From the NCBI GenBank assembly GCA_950295325.1, contig OX485809.1, positions 4,836,001-4,900,000 of the forward strand: a stretch of 64,000 nt of DNA, read 5' to 3'. Positions 22,674 to 35,600 of this stretch are shown here, in pieces. The stretch's first letter is position 1. Each line of letters starts with the position of its first letter. The DNA is from Polytrichum commune (Eukaryota; Streptophyta; Polytrichopsida; Polytrichales; Polytrichaceae). Below the pieces are notes generated by a model. That model was not told the origin of the DNA. It saw nothing but the letters and a program-made list of their open reading frames with translations, and ran no database searches. The position numbers and the translations under genes are program-made.

Positions 22674-22711
22674 AAGAGCATCAAACCGGTGTGTGCCGGT
22701 TTGATGCTCTT
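22674..22711. repeat. Perfect hairpin, 16-bp stem and 6-base loop
   Basis: AAGAGCATCAAACCGG (22674-22689) is exactly inverted at 22696-22711, with TGTGTG between. An extra AAGAGCA follows at 22714. Confidence 0.9.
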
Positions 22712-23099
22712 CCAAGAGCAAAGATAGCGCTACCTCTAAGTTTTACGTAGGTTATTTTTCATATGTTTGGGTAGTTACTTTCAATGCTCTAAATTAATTA
22801 TGTCGGTTTCTAGGACAAAACTAATGCCAAGTGGTGGTAAAGGTTCTAATCTAAATTAAATTATGATTTAAACAAATTTAAATAACTATTAAGAAACAAG
22901 AAAGTTGGCGAGATCAAAAAGATAGTTGCACTTTTTGGAAAAGTCTCCCAACATACACATTGGAAACCTTTACGATACCTTTTTAAGGCTACTATACTTT
23001 ATTAATGATTCATTCATTCACCCTTGCTTTGCAAGCTTTTCTCTTATTGTTGAGGTAATATTGCCAAGTGAGTTAGTGTAAGCCACACTAAATCAGACA

Positions 23100-23300
23100 T
23101 TTTGATCCACTTCTCAAGTGGATGCCACGTAACCCAATTCGAGTGCCACGTGCGATATTGGACGGGTGGGGGCAATGGGAGGCTCTGATGCTCTTGTGGC
23201 ATGACCTAATAGCCCGTCCATGCAAATACTCCTTAAGAGAATGCCACGTATGAAGGACTGAGTGCCACGCAGGATTTGTGACGTGTCTACCCAAAGGGGA
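23100..23300 (+). promoter_or_regulatory. Duplicated ACGT-core module upstream of the membrane-protein gene
   Basis: GCCACGTA (23124), GCCACGTG (23145), GCCACGTA (23243) and GCCACGCA (23264) form two pairs exactly 119 bp apart, each embedded in a tandemly duplicated unit that ends TTCTTGTGGC / CTCTTGTGGC. GACGTGTC (23280) adds another ABRE-like core. CACGTG and ACGTGTC are classic G-box and ABRE cores bound by bZIP and bHLH factors. A possible TATA-like TATTTAAG is near 23620. Confidence 0.55.
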
Positions 23301-23951
23301 GGCGGACTCGATGGCGCTTCTTGTGGCCCGGCCTTACCGCAGATGTTGCCGGCCATGGTGGTCCGTGCTTGCTTCGCCTCCCTGGCTATGGCGCCTCTCT
23401 TCAATCATCGTTCACTCGACACATTTTCCCCCCTCCCGCCTTCGCAGCACCACCGTTCTTCAGCATCGCAGCCACTCCTCCGACAGCGGCTCATTATCAC
23501 CAGGCTCACATTCCTCGAATCGTCCTTCACGATGGCAAAAAGTCCTCTTCAGCGACTTTTGGCGCTCCGACAGATTCATCGCACAAGGGTTTGACTTTGC
23601 GCTGCTATTTGGGAAGTGGGTATTTAAGCCTGCAGATTGCGGGATAGGAGCGGGGCACTTAGGGTTAAATCCAGGGATATATGCGTGTAGATGGTGCGGG
23701 TCGCCATTTTTTAGGTGATCTTGTGGACGGACTTTTCTTCATCATCGGCAAAAAAATTCCTGTGGCGATGGTTTTGTGAGGGGGTGAATTCGATGAAGGC
23801 CGAGCCAACTCTACGGAGGGAATAGCGGTGAGGTTTCGGTGTTGTGAATGTGGCGGTTTCGGTAGTGTTGGGAGGATACAGGTTGAGGAGATCTGCGGGA
23901 TTTTTATTTTTTATTTTTGGTTTTGATTTGAGGGGATTTTTGGAGGCCATA

Positions 23952-26900
23952 ATGGCGAGGGAGAGGCCACAACTGCGGGAGGAGAGTATTGCAAGCTTGT
24001 TGAAGCAGTCATGGTTCCTATGGCGCTCTTGCTTGGTTCCTGTCCTTATCTTAGCCCTAATTTCTAGCCTGTACTCCTACGCATTGGAGACTTATGTCAG
24101 TCCTATGGCACTTTCTCATATGGACGGAAACGGAAACTCGACACAGAGTAGGAATTCTTCTTCATCATCTCTTGCTGGTCTTGCTGGTGCTCGTGACGCT
24201 CAGGATCTGAAGATGGCCAGAGAACTGTTTGAAGGTGGTGGTGGCCAGATTGAGGATAAGGACAAAGGATTTGTGGCACGCTTCATGGCCGCGTTCCTCG
24301 CTTCGTTCGATGAAGCTTTGATGGAGGGTCTGGCGGATTCCAGGGAGAAAAAGATGTCTGTGTATGATTACGATTCCAGAGGTGGCACGGAATCATCCAG
24401 GAAGGCCGCATTGAATTTGGAATCTTCTTCACATCCGAATTACGATGTCGATGTAAGTGTGTCCCAGCCCAACCTGTCCTCTCTTGATTTTTTCCATACA
24501 CACACAGCAGCTTCAAAACTATATTGAGTTGCTATTAAGTGTAGAACTCTAACTCATAATGAGAAATGGTTATTATATCCTGGGGTTGAATTTGGAATCT
24601 TCACATCTGGATTATGATGTCGATGTATGTCCCAACCTGTCTATGTATCTCTTTTCTAGTGTTGGCTTAACATACAGAGCAGCGTTAAAACCACCTCGAG
24701 TTGCTTTTAAATGCAGAAGTCTATCTCATAATGAGAAGGGTTGTATAATCCTGGGGTTTTAAATAAATACTCCTAATTGCAAGGATGGTGGAATGTTAGA
24801 CAATGATAAGTCACGTTCATACCTTATGATTCATTTGACATTTATGAAACTCACGCTCCAACATTGTGGATCTTGCAACTATAAAGTATCGAAACAAAAG
24901 ATTAAAAATTGCAACCGATGTATGTCTCAACCTGTCCTCTCTTATCCATCGGTGGTATACACAGCAGCTTCGATACCACTGTTGTGTCTTATACTCCATC
25001 ACTATGCGGGAAAATTGCCTTGAGTTGCAAGGCATTTTGCATAATGAAAATCGTTATGTTATCCTGGGGTACCCTAGTTGCAAGGATGGTGGAGTGTTAG
25101 AATTTGATAGGTCGTTTTCAAGATTTTCCCGAAGTAGCCAATGATTTATTCAATAGTGATCCAACTTATTTTTCAATCTTTGACGTCTTGCAACTGTGAG
25201 AAATTTAGAACATTAAACAAACGATGAAAATCGCAGCCCTAGGTTTGGTAGGCATTGATTAAATGTGGCACTTGGATGTGGTTGAATCAATTTGAAATTT
25301 GTGTTGATATGTGATTGCCTCGAGTTGCTGTCAAACATTGTAGTTTGTCTCATAGTGAAAAGCGATATATTATCCTGGGGTACCCCTAATTGCATGAGTG
25401 GTGGAATGTTAGAATTTGATAGGTCATTTTCAAGATATTGCCAAAGTAGCTAATGATTCATTCAAAATTGATGCAACTCACAATATAACCTTAGAGGTCT
25501 TGCAACTATAAAATGTATAAACAAATGTTTGTAATTGTAATTGATTACCGGTAATTGTTATACTTAGATGTACTTGAATCAAAGTACATCAGTAGTCAAA
25601 GCCGTATGGTATTGCTGCAGCTTGTTTAGAAGGCACAACAGAGAAGAATGCTCCTTCGAGACATTCTGTGGATATTTTCTTAATAGGAGATTACAGGAAA
25701 GTGGGTATGGCTGAATCTGGCTGGATATATTGTGGTACTTTTCAGGATTTTGTTTAGTGAACTTGAAATGTTTGTAGCGCTGATCATTGGTTGTGTTCTT
25801 TTTCAGGGTGCCACCACTACCTCTGATGCCACATCTGAATCAGGATCAAAGGAAGCATTGTTAAAGATAGATGGTGTCAGTGAGACAGAGCCCATTCCCC
25901 AATTTTCTCTCAAATTAAGATATCTGCGGAAGAATGAGAGTACTGAAGCAGAGAACTATCACGAGGAAAAAGTTGGGATTGGGATGCCTTCAGCTCGGCT
26001 GATGGGAGGAAGGAACCTGGACAGAGGTGCTAGGCCTCATGTAGGACTCACACTGCTCTTCGTGTTGAGCATGTTACTCGGTGTTTTTGCAGCGTCTTTT
26101 GCCATCGTCATGTGTCAACATGCTGCTCTTTTAGGAACCATCGCGTACAGTGTTGTCAGTACTTATGTAGGAAAGCGAGTAAGCACTGTTCGTGCAATGA
26201 AGGCTGGTGTCAAATTAGGTCTGATCCGGTTGGTATGGCTCGCTTTTCTGCATGTAACTATTAGGGATTTGATGTGCCTCTTCATTATGAAGACCCTAGT
26301 CGGCGGAGTGTTGGATCCAGAGAGAGCTGATAAACTTGTGCTCCGGCTTTCATTTATGCCCTTCTCAGTACTTGCACCCTTTAGGGACGCTGAAGCCACC
26401 AGCTTGGAAATGGCTTTTCGAATTGGGGGTTTTGTGAGTCTGGACTACCTTTTTGATGCAGCAATCTCATGCATCTATATTGTGGCATGCTGGGTAACTA
26501 TCATGGAGAGACAATATTGGGGTTTTTCTGCTTTGACACGTGGGTGGAAGTTGATCTCCGGCATGCAAAGTCAGGTTTGTCCTGTTTTAAAGTTCTCAAT
26601 CAGATTGTGTAGCTTGCTATTGTCTTGCAGTGTCTCAAGCTGCATGTGTTCATCATTGATGAGATAGTTAGGCCGTACTTGTTTCAATCTTAGTATAAGT
26701 GATTTCTGAGTATGCTCAGTACAATTATCATAGATGTATGTTGGAGTGTTATTTTCGGAGTACATTTGGATTGGGAACTCACTCGGGATGGTTATTTGGA
26801 CTAACATATTTTCATGTGTAAGCAGGTAATTGCACTCAAGGTAATAGAGGGTGTCTTAACTGGAAGGAGTGCTCGCTGGATCCTGCAACAGTTTATGGGC

Positions 26901-27047
26901 CCCTTCCTCTCTTTGCTTGTTGTTTCAGCAGGCCAGATGTACTTCATTATATGCTGGCTAGTGTTGTACTTTTCGGCACGCTTCAAGCAGGAGAACACTC
27001 ATTTTAATTCCAGAATTTTGGAGGACTTTCTAGACAGGCTTAGGTAG
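23952..27047 (+). CDS. Unrecognised multi-pass membrane protein, three exons, 496 aa
   Basis: Exons read by eye: 23952-24452, 25807-26574 and 26826-27047, with GT-AG introns, all in phase 0. The N-terminal hydrophobic segment at residues about 27-45 (CLVPVLILALISSLYSYAL) follows a charged start. A hydrophilic Ser/Gly/acidic stretch to about 240 is followed by hydrophobic segments near 246-268, 273-287, 305-327, in the region around 390-412, and near the C-terminus (about 443-475). The C-terminal tail is charged (FKQENTHFNSRILEDFLDRLR). I do not recognise the family and assign no function; a plant-specific membrane protein is an inference. The in-frame ATG at 23844 is rejected because 23952 opens a normal cytosolic N-terminus and lies after a GC-rich leader. 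Its promoter and first intron both show tandem duplication. Confidence 0.8.
24400..25480 (+). repeat. Intron 1 of the membrane-protein gene: tandem copies of the exon 1 end
   Basis: The exon-1 end (GAATTTGGAATCTT..CACATC.G.ATTA.GATGTCGAT and donor GTAAGT) recurs at 24590-24630 with donor GTATGT at 24625, and in reduced form near 24915 (CGATGTATGTCTCAACCTGTCC). A downstream block (GAGTTGC...CTCATAATGAGAA...ATCCTGGGGT) occurs four times, near 24524, 24697, 25017 and 25317. The spacing is 170-320 bp. Confidence 0.85.
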
Positions 27048-29550
27048 GAGTGATGGGAAGCTCCAGTTTCTGCAGGGCATGAGTTACTTGATGACCGGGT
27101 ACATATTGGAAAAGGAAATATCATGCTATACTGCCCCGCCTTTGATAACTACTGCAATATACTGGAGTCAGACCTGGTGCAAGTTGTGAGATCGAATGCC
27201 GTCCTGTTTTTCAGAAGGGATCAACTTCACCACTGTTGACCTGGGGAGTGGTGTGGAGTTCTCTAACCAAGAGCTAAGAACGACATGTTCACTGGGTGTA
27301 CACTACTGGCCGTGGAACTGCAAAAGTGCTATCTTCTAAGCGCTTGGTCCTGTGACAGTTCACATTCTGTACATATCTGATTGTTACCCTCACATCAGTT
27401 TTTGGGCACCAGAACCATGTGATTCTAGAGGTCAGCCTTTTCCATTATAGTGCAGAGTTTTCCAGCCTTAGGATATTGTATTGATACTGGAAGGTGATAA
27501 GGAAATCTGAGAAGTTCAGTTGCATATTACAGAACAGGCGTTTTGCTATCATTTTCACCCTGCACTATTCGAAGTTTGAAGGGGTTACTTTTGAAGGTTT
27601 GAAGGGCCAACTTCTTGCTGTTTCACAAAGTCAGCTTGCAGGACATGAATTTTTTGGTTCATAAAGCTGGATACTGCAGACATTCTTGCATCTGAAGGTG
27701 CACTTCTTTTTCAAACCTTGCTACTCATCCTGAGTGTGTTGCTTCAAATGCAAGTTTAGTATTTGGAGGAAGTTTCCCAGCAATATTTTGACTTAACCCT
27801 TAATAGCCTAAATGTTCCCCAAATGTCAAATTTGCATTAAATCTCTGAGCAATTTGTTTCCTCAGACACAGGTATTGAAATTTGTCTGTAACCTCCAAAA
27901 GCTTGATCATTTAACTTCATGAAGTGCTCACATCTCAATAGGCAATGATAACTACAAGATCATAATATGCTTACAACTTTCCACCAATCTATATTATCTG
28001 TATTTTCAGCCAATCGTATCAAGTTTTTCATCAAAACAAGGACATTTGTGATTCTGACGAATTTTTAAAGTTTTTACTTCTAAATTCGTTGTTGGAGGAC
28101 GAGAGGCCTTTAAAGAAAAAATCAAAAAATCTGTGGATGTGATCCTGTAATGGTGCCTTACAAATTACCGTTCTGATAATTTTCAAGAAACCCTTTGGCT
28201 TGCGCTACTATTTACAGTGCATTATGCTTAATACCTATTGTTCTAAGTATCCATATCTGGGCATATTTTAACTCCTTTTTTTTCAAATGGGGAAGCACTT
28301 CTCGCTTAGATGATGATTATTCAGGTACTCTGTTCAATGTGTGCAGGGCTTCAATAATGGAGAGAGCACTGTATTTCGATGACATGCATATCTGGAGCAG
28401 ATGAGGGAGAGATAACATTCTATCTTTTTAAAATAGCAAGTTAGTTAGTTATTGCTAGTAGATGAGTTGTTAGTCCTGCCCCTTAAAAGAGGAAGGGTCA
28501 TGCATTATGTGGAGTTCTATCATAATGTGCATAGGCCTTCCTTTTTTGGTGATTGCATACTTCACATCCTACTTTCCAGTCTTCAATTCAAGAAATGATC
28601 TGGGTGAGAATAAGAGGGTCCTGGGCAGGGAAATGTCTGAAGAAGGTTCTTATGTGTCAGCCACGCTGCAGGGGGTTAGTGTCTGATTATTGATCGTGGG
28701 AAAGTCTGATGTCATCCTTGCCTACCCATATTGGCAAGATTGCAGTGTTAACTGGTGGGTCGTTATTTGAAAACATATAAATAACATCACTGTATACATT
28801 CATTCTTTAAAGTATGAACCTGTCAAAGCATGATAGAGTGTGGTTTCATGTCTTGCTTCTGTACCATAGGCATTTTTTGAGAGTGAAAGCTGACTTTGGG
28901 TGCTGTCTGGCCTCTGGCTGGAGGGTGTACCGGTTACTAGATTTTGAGATGGGTAGTTGAGAGTTGCGACCTTACTCCTGCCCGGATTTTAATAAATGAT
29001 GTTGCGATTTCTTTAGCTTTTTGGCTAGTTGTCAGTCAGGAGATCCTATTATGTGGGCATTTTGGTGGACGTACAAGTACATGTAGTAAACAATGACAAG
29101 CCTTTGCAACCTCCTGTGATGTTTGATCACTTCTGTAATGATACATTCTTCTTCATTGCTTTAATTTATCCATGATGTCATACCTCAAGCTTTTCTTTAG
29201 CTTTGTTACCCCGATTTTCATCAAGTTAAAAGTACTCAGCATGGGACTCGTGACATGAGGTCCTCGGCTTGTCAGGGCTGTGATTCAGAGAGTCTTCAAA
29301 GTTATTGAATTGATGCAATTCTTGAGCTTGGACCTAGTTTGTTGTGATTGTTGGTGATGACAGAGTGTGGTGGACTTCAGCTACTGCTAAAGGTTTTGTG
29401 ACTCTCCTTGGGGCATGGTTGAGTATTAGTTTCTAAGGGACTAAGAGATGAAAAAGAGGAATTTGGTTGATGGTCGAGTCTTACTGCAAAGTTACTCTCA
29501 TAACATGTATAAAAAGTTGGACGGGGATTATGACATCACCAAGTGTTTGT
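27048..29550. other. 3' flank of the membrane-protein gene
   Basis: This stretch is less AT-rich than the DNA further on, and the first part is probably 3' UTR. An AATAAA is at about 28991, too far to assign with confidence. No further exon is supported. Confidence 0.35.
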
Positions 29551-29759
29551 ATAATCATCAATTAGTGCATGCTACTTTTCGAAGTTGTGGAGTGCTATAA
29601 ATAGTTCACGAGAATGTGATATATATACCGAGCAAAGTCATTTATGTTCTATAATGTCCAAACAATCTATTGAACTTTTGTTAGTAAAAATTGAACCTTT
29701 GAGCAAGACACTATTGCATTGTATAACTCCAAATAGTAACACACTAATTGGGATCATCA
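29551..29759. mobile_element. TIR element of about 210 bp (CCCAATTAGTG termini), copy 1
   Basis: The left end (ATCAATTAGTGCATGCTAC...GAGTTGT..AGTGCTATAA) is inverted at the right end (ATTGTATAACTCCAAATAG, then ACACACTAATTGGGATCATC). The terminal repeats are about 50 bp. Related copies are at 32475-32692, 55441-55651 and 61836-62046. Confidence 0.7.
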
Positions 29760-32050
29760 ATGTACTCAAAATGTCATAAATGAAATCTCCCTCAATGACT
29801 TAATAAAGTGTTCTTTTGATAAGAAAAAGCAAGAAATGGGAGAAACTACAAGTTTGGGATACATATTTCTATTTGTGATCTATTATGGACACCTTAAATC
29901 AAGGTTGTACTATATTTGGACATGAAATATATGTTAAATGATCCTCTTAAAAAATAAAACCAAGTGGAGACATATATGCACGCATAGCAAGTCTACAGTG
30001 TAGCTTTGGGACATGGGCGAGTGAATGGAGGCTCCAACATAAGTCATCCCATGGATTAGCCAGTTTTACAATTGCAATGAACTATATATAGGGCATTGAT
30101 AATAAGCCTAGCACGTAATTTGTGGTCCCATATTCTCACAATCATGAGTTGCTAGGGAAGTTCCTAATAGCTTATTTCAAAGAAGCATTGTATCCCATGC
30201 AAAATGCGGGGCATCTCCAAGATGGGTAGCACAAATGGATGCTCCTATGTGATCACAACGGGTCATCAATAGTTTTCATTGAGAGTTTCCATAAGAAATG
30301 GAGACATGATTCAAATATTGTTAATCCAATGACCTAATCAAAATATAAAGTGGATCACTCTAAGTGCCTAAACTCGCCGAAGTGTTCACAATAGGTGAAG
30401 TTACCTAACGGTTCTTGAGACGATGACTTAAATTCTAAGTTCACCATGTTATGTAAATGACATTCTTTGAATCTTAAGAGAAAGTTCAACCTTTATTGGG
30501 ATTAAGATTACCAATTGATTTAATTTTTTGTGACGATCTGTGATAAAAATAAAAATAAAATAAAAATTGTTCCAACAATATAGACATAGTCCAACATTTA
30601 TCTTTCAAAACTCTCTTTTGAATTGAACCAACTTAAAATTAGGTCTTCGAATCATACTCTACAATACAATTTTAATATGACATCAACCTACCATGCCTTT
30701 AGGGGTTAACTTGTTGTCTAGCCATGGTTAACTTGGAACTTGCTTTAAGAGCGTGTCTAATGTCGACTATCCCCTCCAATTTTATTTGCTAACATCGGCT
30801 TCTAAGGTTTTAAAGGTACAAAGACGTTCTTCTCCCTCGGTCTAGAGTTAATTTTTTGTTGTGTTTAAGGGCTTTATATTATTAGTATTGCTTAGGCCTA
30901 TTTGCAATAAAATTGGATCCATGTGTGGCAAGTTACTATGATGGGGGGATTCACATTGGGATTTTTTTTAGTCATAACACATGGAATACAAAAATAATTG
31001 CACTTTCTAATACACATCTAAATATGGTAACATATGTATCATGTTTCTTTCACGACTAGTTATTATACATGATGCTTATTACATAGGAAAAATCGGTAAG
31101 CAACTTTGGTGATCTCTTCATTGGACCACACATATCAGTTTTAACACACTATTTTCTTGCATGATGATGTGTGATGTGAGCCATACTATAAGGTTACCTA
31201 CAGTAAGCCACATCATGCATATGCCTACATTGTAAGAAAATAAACTACAAGGATGCATATAACTACACTAAATGACATGTATTTAATGTCATATGACATG
31301 TATTTAATGTCATGTGGCATTTATGTCATTGTGGTAACTTTTTTTAGTGGCACTTTCAATGAAGAAGTTTAGAAATATTGTCATCCCAACTTACTTCCAT
31401 TTCATCCAAATTCCAATTATTGAAACAAAGATTGGTATAATTTGCATCCTCACAAAATTGTGATGAAATATTGTCATTGATGATTGAAATTTGGATGAAT
31501 AATCACTTCGTAAGTGATAGTAATCAAAAAATTGTAAATCTTTAATCCCCCAAAATTTTTGCAAGGAATGACAAATAATGTTGGGTTAACATTTACTTTT
31601 GGTGACACTACACTGGGGTTTACAATTAGAATGGTGACACTAAATACAATGTTTAGTGTAGTTGTGTCAAAAGGATCCTAACAAAAATCAACTCATTGAT
31701 CAAGTGCATTACAAGAAATAAATTAATACCTTAATGCAATTGATGGTTTGGGTTCTAACACACAACCTTGGTGCCCTTGGATGCAAATGCATGTTTAGTA
31801 TCTTGATCATCAATGTGGCTTATGTCTATGTTTTAGTTTTCTCCTTGACATAAGATTATTGAATAAAGTTTCAAACCCATAATATAAAGAAACTTGATTC
31901 TAATACTTGGTGAGGACTGGTAGACATTCTATATAGAGGTTTTACTCTGAGCCCCTTAGACCTTTGAGGGTTAAATTGGACTGTACACTTGAATATTTAT
32001 ATGTTTTGTACCCTAGAAAGGTACGTGGGCTTGGTCCGAGATGACTTTAA
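29760..32050. other. AT-rich DNA with a small tandem duplication
   Basis: No gene is supported. A direct duplication of GACATGTATTTAATGTCAT occurs at about 31272 and 31293. A GACACTAAATACAATGTTTAG motif near 31640 recurs at 40980 and 43050 in degraded form. Confidence 0.4.
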
Positions 32051-32054
32051 ATTA

Positions 32055-32200
32055 CCGGATGATAGTGGAGAGGTACCCAAAGCAAATGGAGTGGTTGATG
32101 GTTCGATTCCCAGCTGTGAAATCGTTTCTACTTGATGGAAAAACTAGCTAGGTGGTCAAGAACCTCCTCTGTCCCCCCCCCCCCCCCCCCCCAAAAAAAG
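32055..32200 (+). mobile_element. Possible tRNA-derived SINE
   Basis: GGTTCGATTCC (32100-32110) matches the tRNA/SINE B box. A box-A-like TGATAGTGGAGAGG lies about 38 bp upstream, a normal spacing. The segment ends in a C20 tract and a short A-rich tail. No second copy was identified, so the call is tentative. Confidence 0.3.
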
Positions 32201-32474
32201 AAGAAGAAGGCATGTGGACCTTGTACTTAATCGGGTTGTATATGGCAAGGTTTGTAGTTAATAATGGAAGCCAGAATAACATGTGTTATGATCTAGTATG
32301 AGATTGGACTTTGTGCGCAAAATATATTAACCATTATAGGTTCAATAGTGAACCTGATTGAGAGGGCCATCATGATTGTTTCAAGCGAGAAACAATCTTC
32401 ACTTTCGACTTCTTTACGTTTTGCATCTCCACCCTTATTTCCTACAATTTGAAATCATAATATCGGCGTTGAAA

Positions 32475-32692
32475 CTGATTATCCCAATTAGTGCATGTTA
32501 TTGTTCGGAGTTGTGCAATGCTCTAACCATATAATGAGCATTGTAATATTTCACCAAGCAAAGTCATCCATTCATGTTCTATAATGTCCGTACCAACCTA
32601 TTGAATTTGTGTTAGTAAAAATCAAACTCTTGAGTAAGATGTTAGTGCACTGCATAACGCCAAATAGTGACACGCACTAATTGGGATAATCA
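32475..32692. mobile_element. TIR element (CCCAATTAGTG termini), copy 2
   Basis: The best preserved copy: TGATTATCCCAATTAGTG at the left end and CACTAATTGGGATAATCA at the right end, with the inner terminal part ..GGAGTTGTGCAATGC inverted as GCACTGCATAACGCC. Confidence 0.8.
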
Positions 32693-35600
32693 TTGTAGCA
32701 ATCATTAAATGAATGAGAAAGTTTCCAAGCCAATCTGAGTTTCCAACATTATAAAATGTATGTGGAGTTGGAAGCAACACTTAATGAAGCCACTTACCTT
32801 AACACAAAATCTTCGTGCAACCAAATCCAACCATATTTTAACCTTTGAAGTTATGGATGGGAGGGTTAGCTTAAGTGGAATGAGACAAAATCTCAAATCC
32901 ATTGCGAACTTAGGGAACCCTCTAGGAACCTTTTAAATCCCACACAAATGCTCTCATAAGATGGGATGAACAATCAACTCCTTCATCTTGCAAACATTGA
33001 ATTTTCATTCACCAAAATTTCATCCGTTGGAAGTAAATTTCGGACTGCCCGAGTAGTTTCGTGGTCCGTAGGATGGGGCTTTGTGAGTTGATGGCTTAGA
33101 TGTGGTCTGCCCACGACCACACACCCTCCAATCACATCACCTCAGTGACATGGGTAGGGAAGGCCTCCTTTTATCTACTACACATAGTTACTATTTGCTT
33201 GAAACATATACATAATTAATTATATCCTTTATTTTCTTGAGTGAATTCTGCGTCCTTGTTGACTTTCTTTTCAAAAGTGGAATGTTTTGTTATAGCTCCG
33301 ACATGTGATTAATTTTGTTGGAGAAATCCGTAGCTTGAAAGCACATAAGTGTCTAACTTCTTTCACAAAAACTTGCATGCTCCGGTATACTTTGTTATAA
33401 CTCTTACAAATCCTTGAAGCTGGATTCTTATTATATATTTAGTTTATATGGACATTTAAAAAAAAGTCATCCACAATTTTGTAAGAGAGAAACAATTCTT
33501 TAGAGACTTAACATTCAAATTCCTCAATTGATTTACAAGAACAAAACAAATGCTTGAGCATTTAGGATTGGAAGATCAAACACTAAACCCTAATCTTCCT
33601 TCTTTGCAACCTCAACTGAATTACTCCACAAATGCACACCTCAAGATCAGCCCTTGCAGTAGTGTTAATAATATAGGCGAATTTAAAGATATGGTGTCGT
33701 TTATAGTTGGCAAGTAAAAACTTAAAAAAACTTAAAGAATCTAATAACACATGGTATTCAAACATGAAAACGAAAAATGATTCTTAGAATTTGTGAACTC
33801 TTTAGAGATACTAACTATACTATTCCTTAGACCCCCCCCCCCACGCCTCGATGCACACGCTCTTAGCTCTTAACCCGATGTAAGTCAAGTTGCGATGGAT
33901 TATTTTCACTTTCGCCAACGGCCATCATTCGGCCCATTTGGATACCAACAACAAAACTCATTGAAAGACTTTGTGATGATTGGCTTCCTTATGTGATGAT
34001 GGTAGAATGTGCAAACTACATGGAATTTTTCTCAATGCCAACGAACTTCAACGTGGTGGCAATCCTTTAGTGAAATTCCAATGATGGAGTTAGAATTTTG
34101 TCGGGGAAAATGCCATCATCAACTTCGATGCGTGGAAGCTAATGGTAGGTGTGGTTGGTTGCAAGCCAATTTAGTTGCTTCCTTGTGAAATGCTCTCGAG
34201 ATTCAAGTGAGATTCATGGTAACTCATTTTTAGGAGGTTAAATAACAAAGCTTAAGAATTAGGTTAGCATAGAGCATTATGAAAACTAAGTAATGGGCTT
34301 TTGGGAAAACTTGGGCCAAGTCTCGGGTAAGGACTAAGTTCATAGACTTTGTTTGCATTGTTTATGGTTGACTACCGGATGAGGGATGGTTTAAATTAAG
34401 TTGGTGCTTCTAACTAATGGGAATATTCCCTACTAAAAGAATTTTTCGGTGCTTAAAGATGGTGAGTAAAGAATAAGTGGCAACGAACAAAACTAAAGAT
34501 GATAAGAATATGATGGGATGATTTTTTTCATGGAGAAAAATTAAGCATAGCAAGTATATAAGCTCATCATTGTTGGTGAAGCTTGGCATGTCAAAATATT
34601 CCCAACGGGATTTTGAGAGGTCGTATTCGGACCTCTTCATGCGCAAAATTGTATGTTTGAACTATAACATACTTTCATTATTAGCTAAGTGCTTCAAGTG
34701 GACTATATCTAAAAGCTACTCATTCATTCATTCATGATTAAGTGCATTTTTTTTTCATAATCAGTTAAACATCTTAATAGAGGTTGAGGGTTAAATCAGG
34801 TTCAAACATACATCATGGATGCCTTTGGATGTAAATACATACTCAATATATGGATCCTCAATCTCACACGAGTAGATTTGTACTATGATTCTAAGACCTA
34901 GTATGGACTATTAGGAAGTACGTATATAGGTTGTCTTGTGAGCTTTGTAAACCTTTGAGGGTTTAACAATGTTATTAACATATCAATACGATTGCTCCAT
35001 AAATTTATTTGTGATTAACTTCATGTTCAATATAAGCACACAATTAGGACTATTGTAGATCATAAGCAAGTTTGGCACTTCTCTGTTGACACACTAATTT
35101 TTGAGGTGACACATGGAATCTTGTAGAGATTCCAACTAATCAAAAAGTGAGACATGGAACTTTGACTAATCAATTTATTTAGAACCTACCCATCATCTAG
35201 GTACATGCCTTAAGGGACAATCAATAAATGTGACAAACACATTGTTAAAAAGTACCTAATTCATGAAAGTAATTGACCGTGATTGTATCATGAGAACAAA
35301 AGATTATCTACAATAATGTATATTGCTCAATCAAATACTCCATCAGTAGAGTCTTTGCCACCATAACATTATTCAAATCCATAATAATGTAATGTGGGAC
35401 TTACAATATTCCACGTAGTATTCCTAGATATTCCCCACATTCAAACTGAACATTGTCATGGATCTGAATAATGTTATGAAGTGTAACTTTGATCAACATG
35501 CTTTGTCAAGTGTACCTTAACCATTAAAATGTTCATGGGTCCCATAGTGCGTTGCCACCTAATATTCAAGGCCAAAACCCCAATTTTAGACTTGGCTTCC

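Noticed and set aside
23278-23718. 146-codon Arg/Ser-rich ORF and overlapping ORFs
   Set aside because: Three overlapping open frames in a GC-rich promoter/leader with no domain; a chance effect of composition is more likely.
24453-24527. Extension of the membrane-protein exon 1 to the ORF end
   Set aside because: A good GTAAGT donor at 24453 joins in phase with the acceptor at 25806, and the extension is intron-like.
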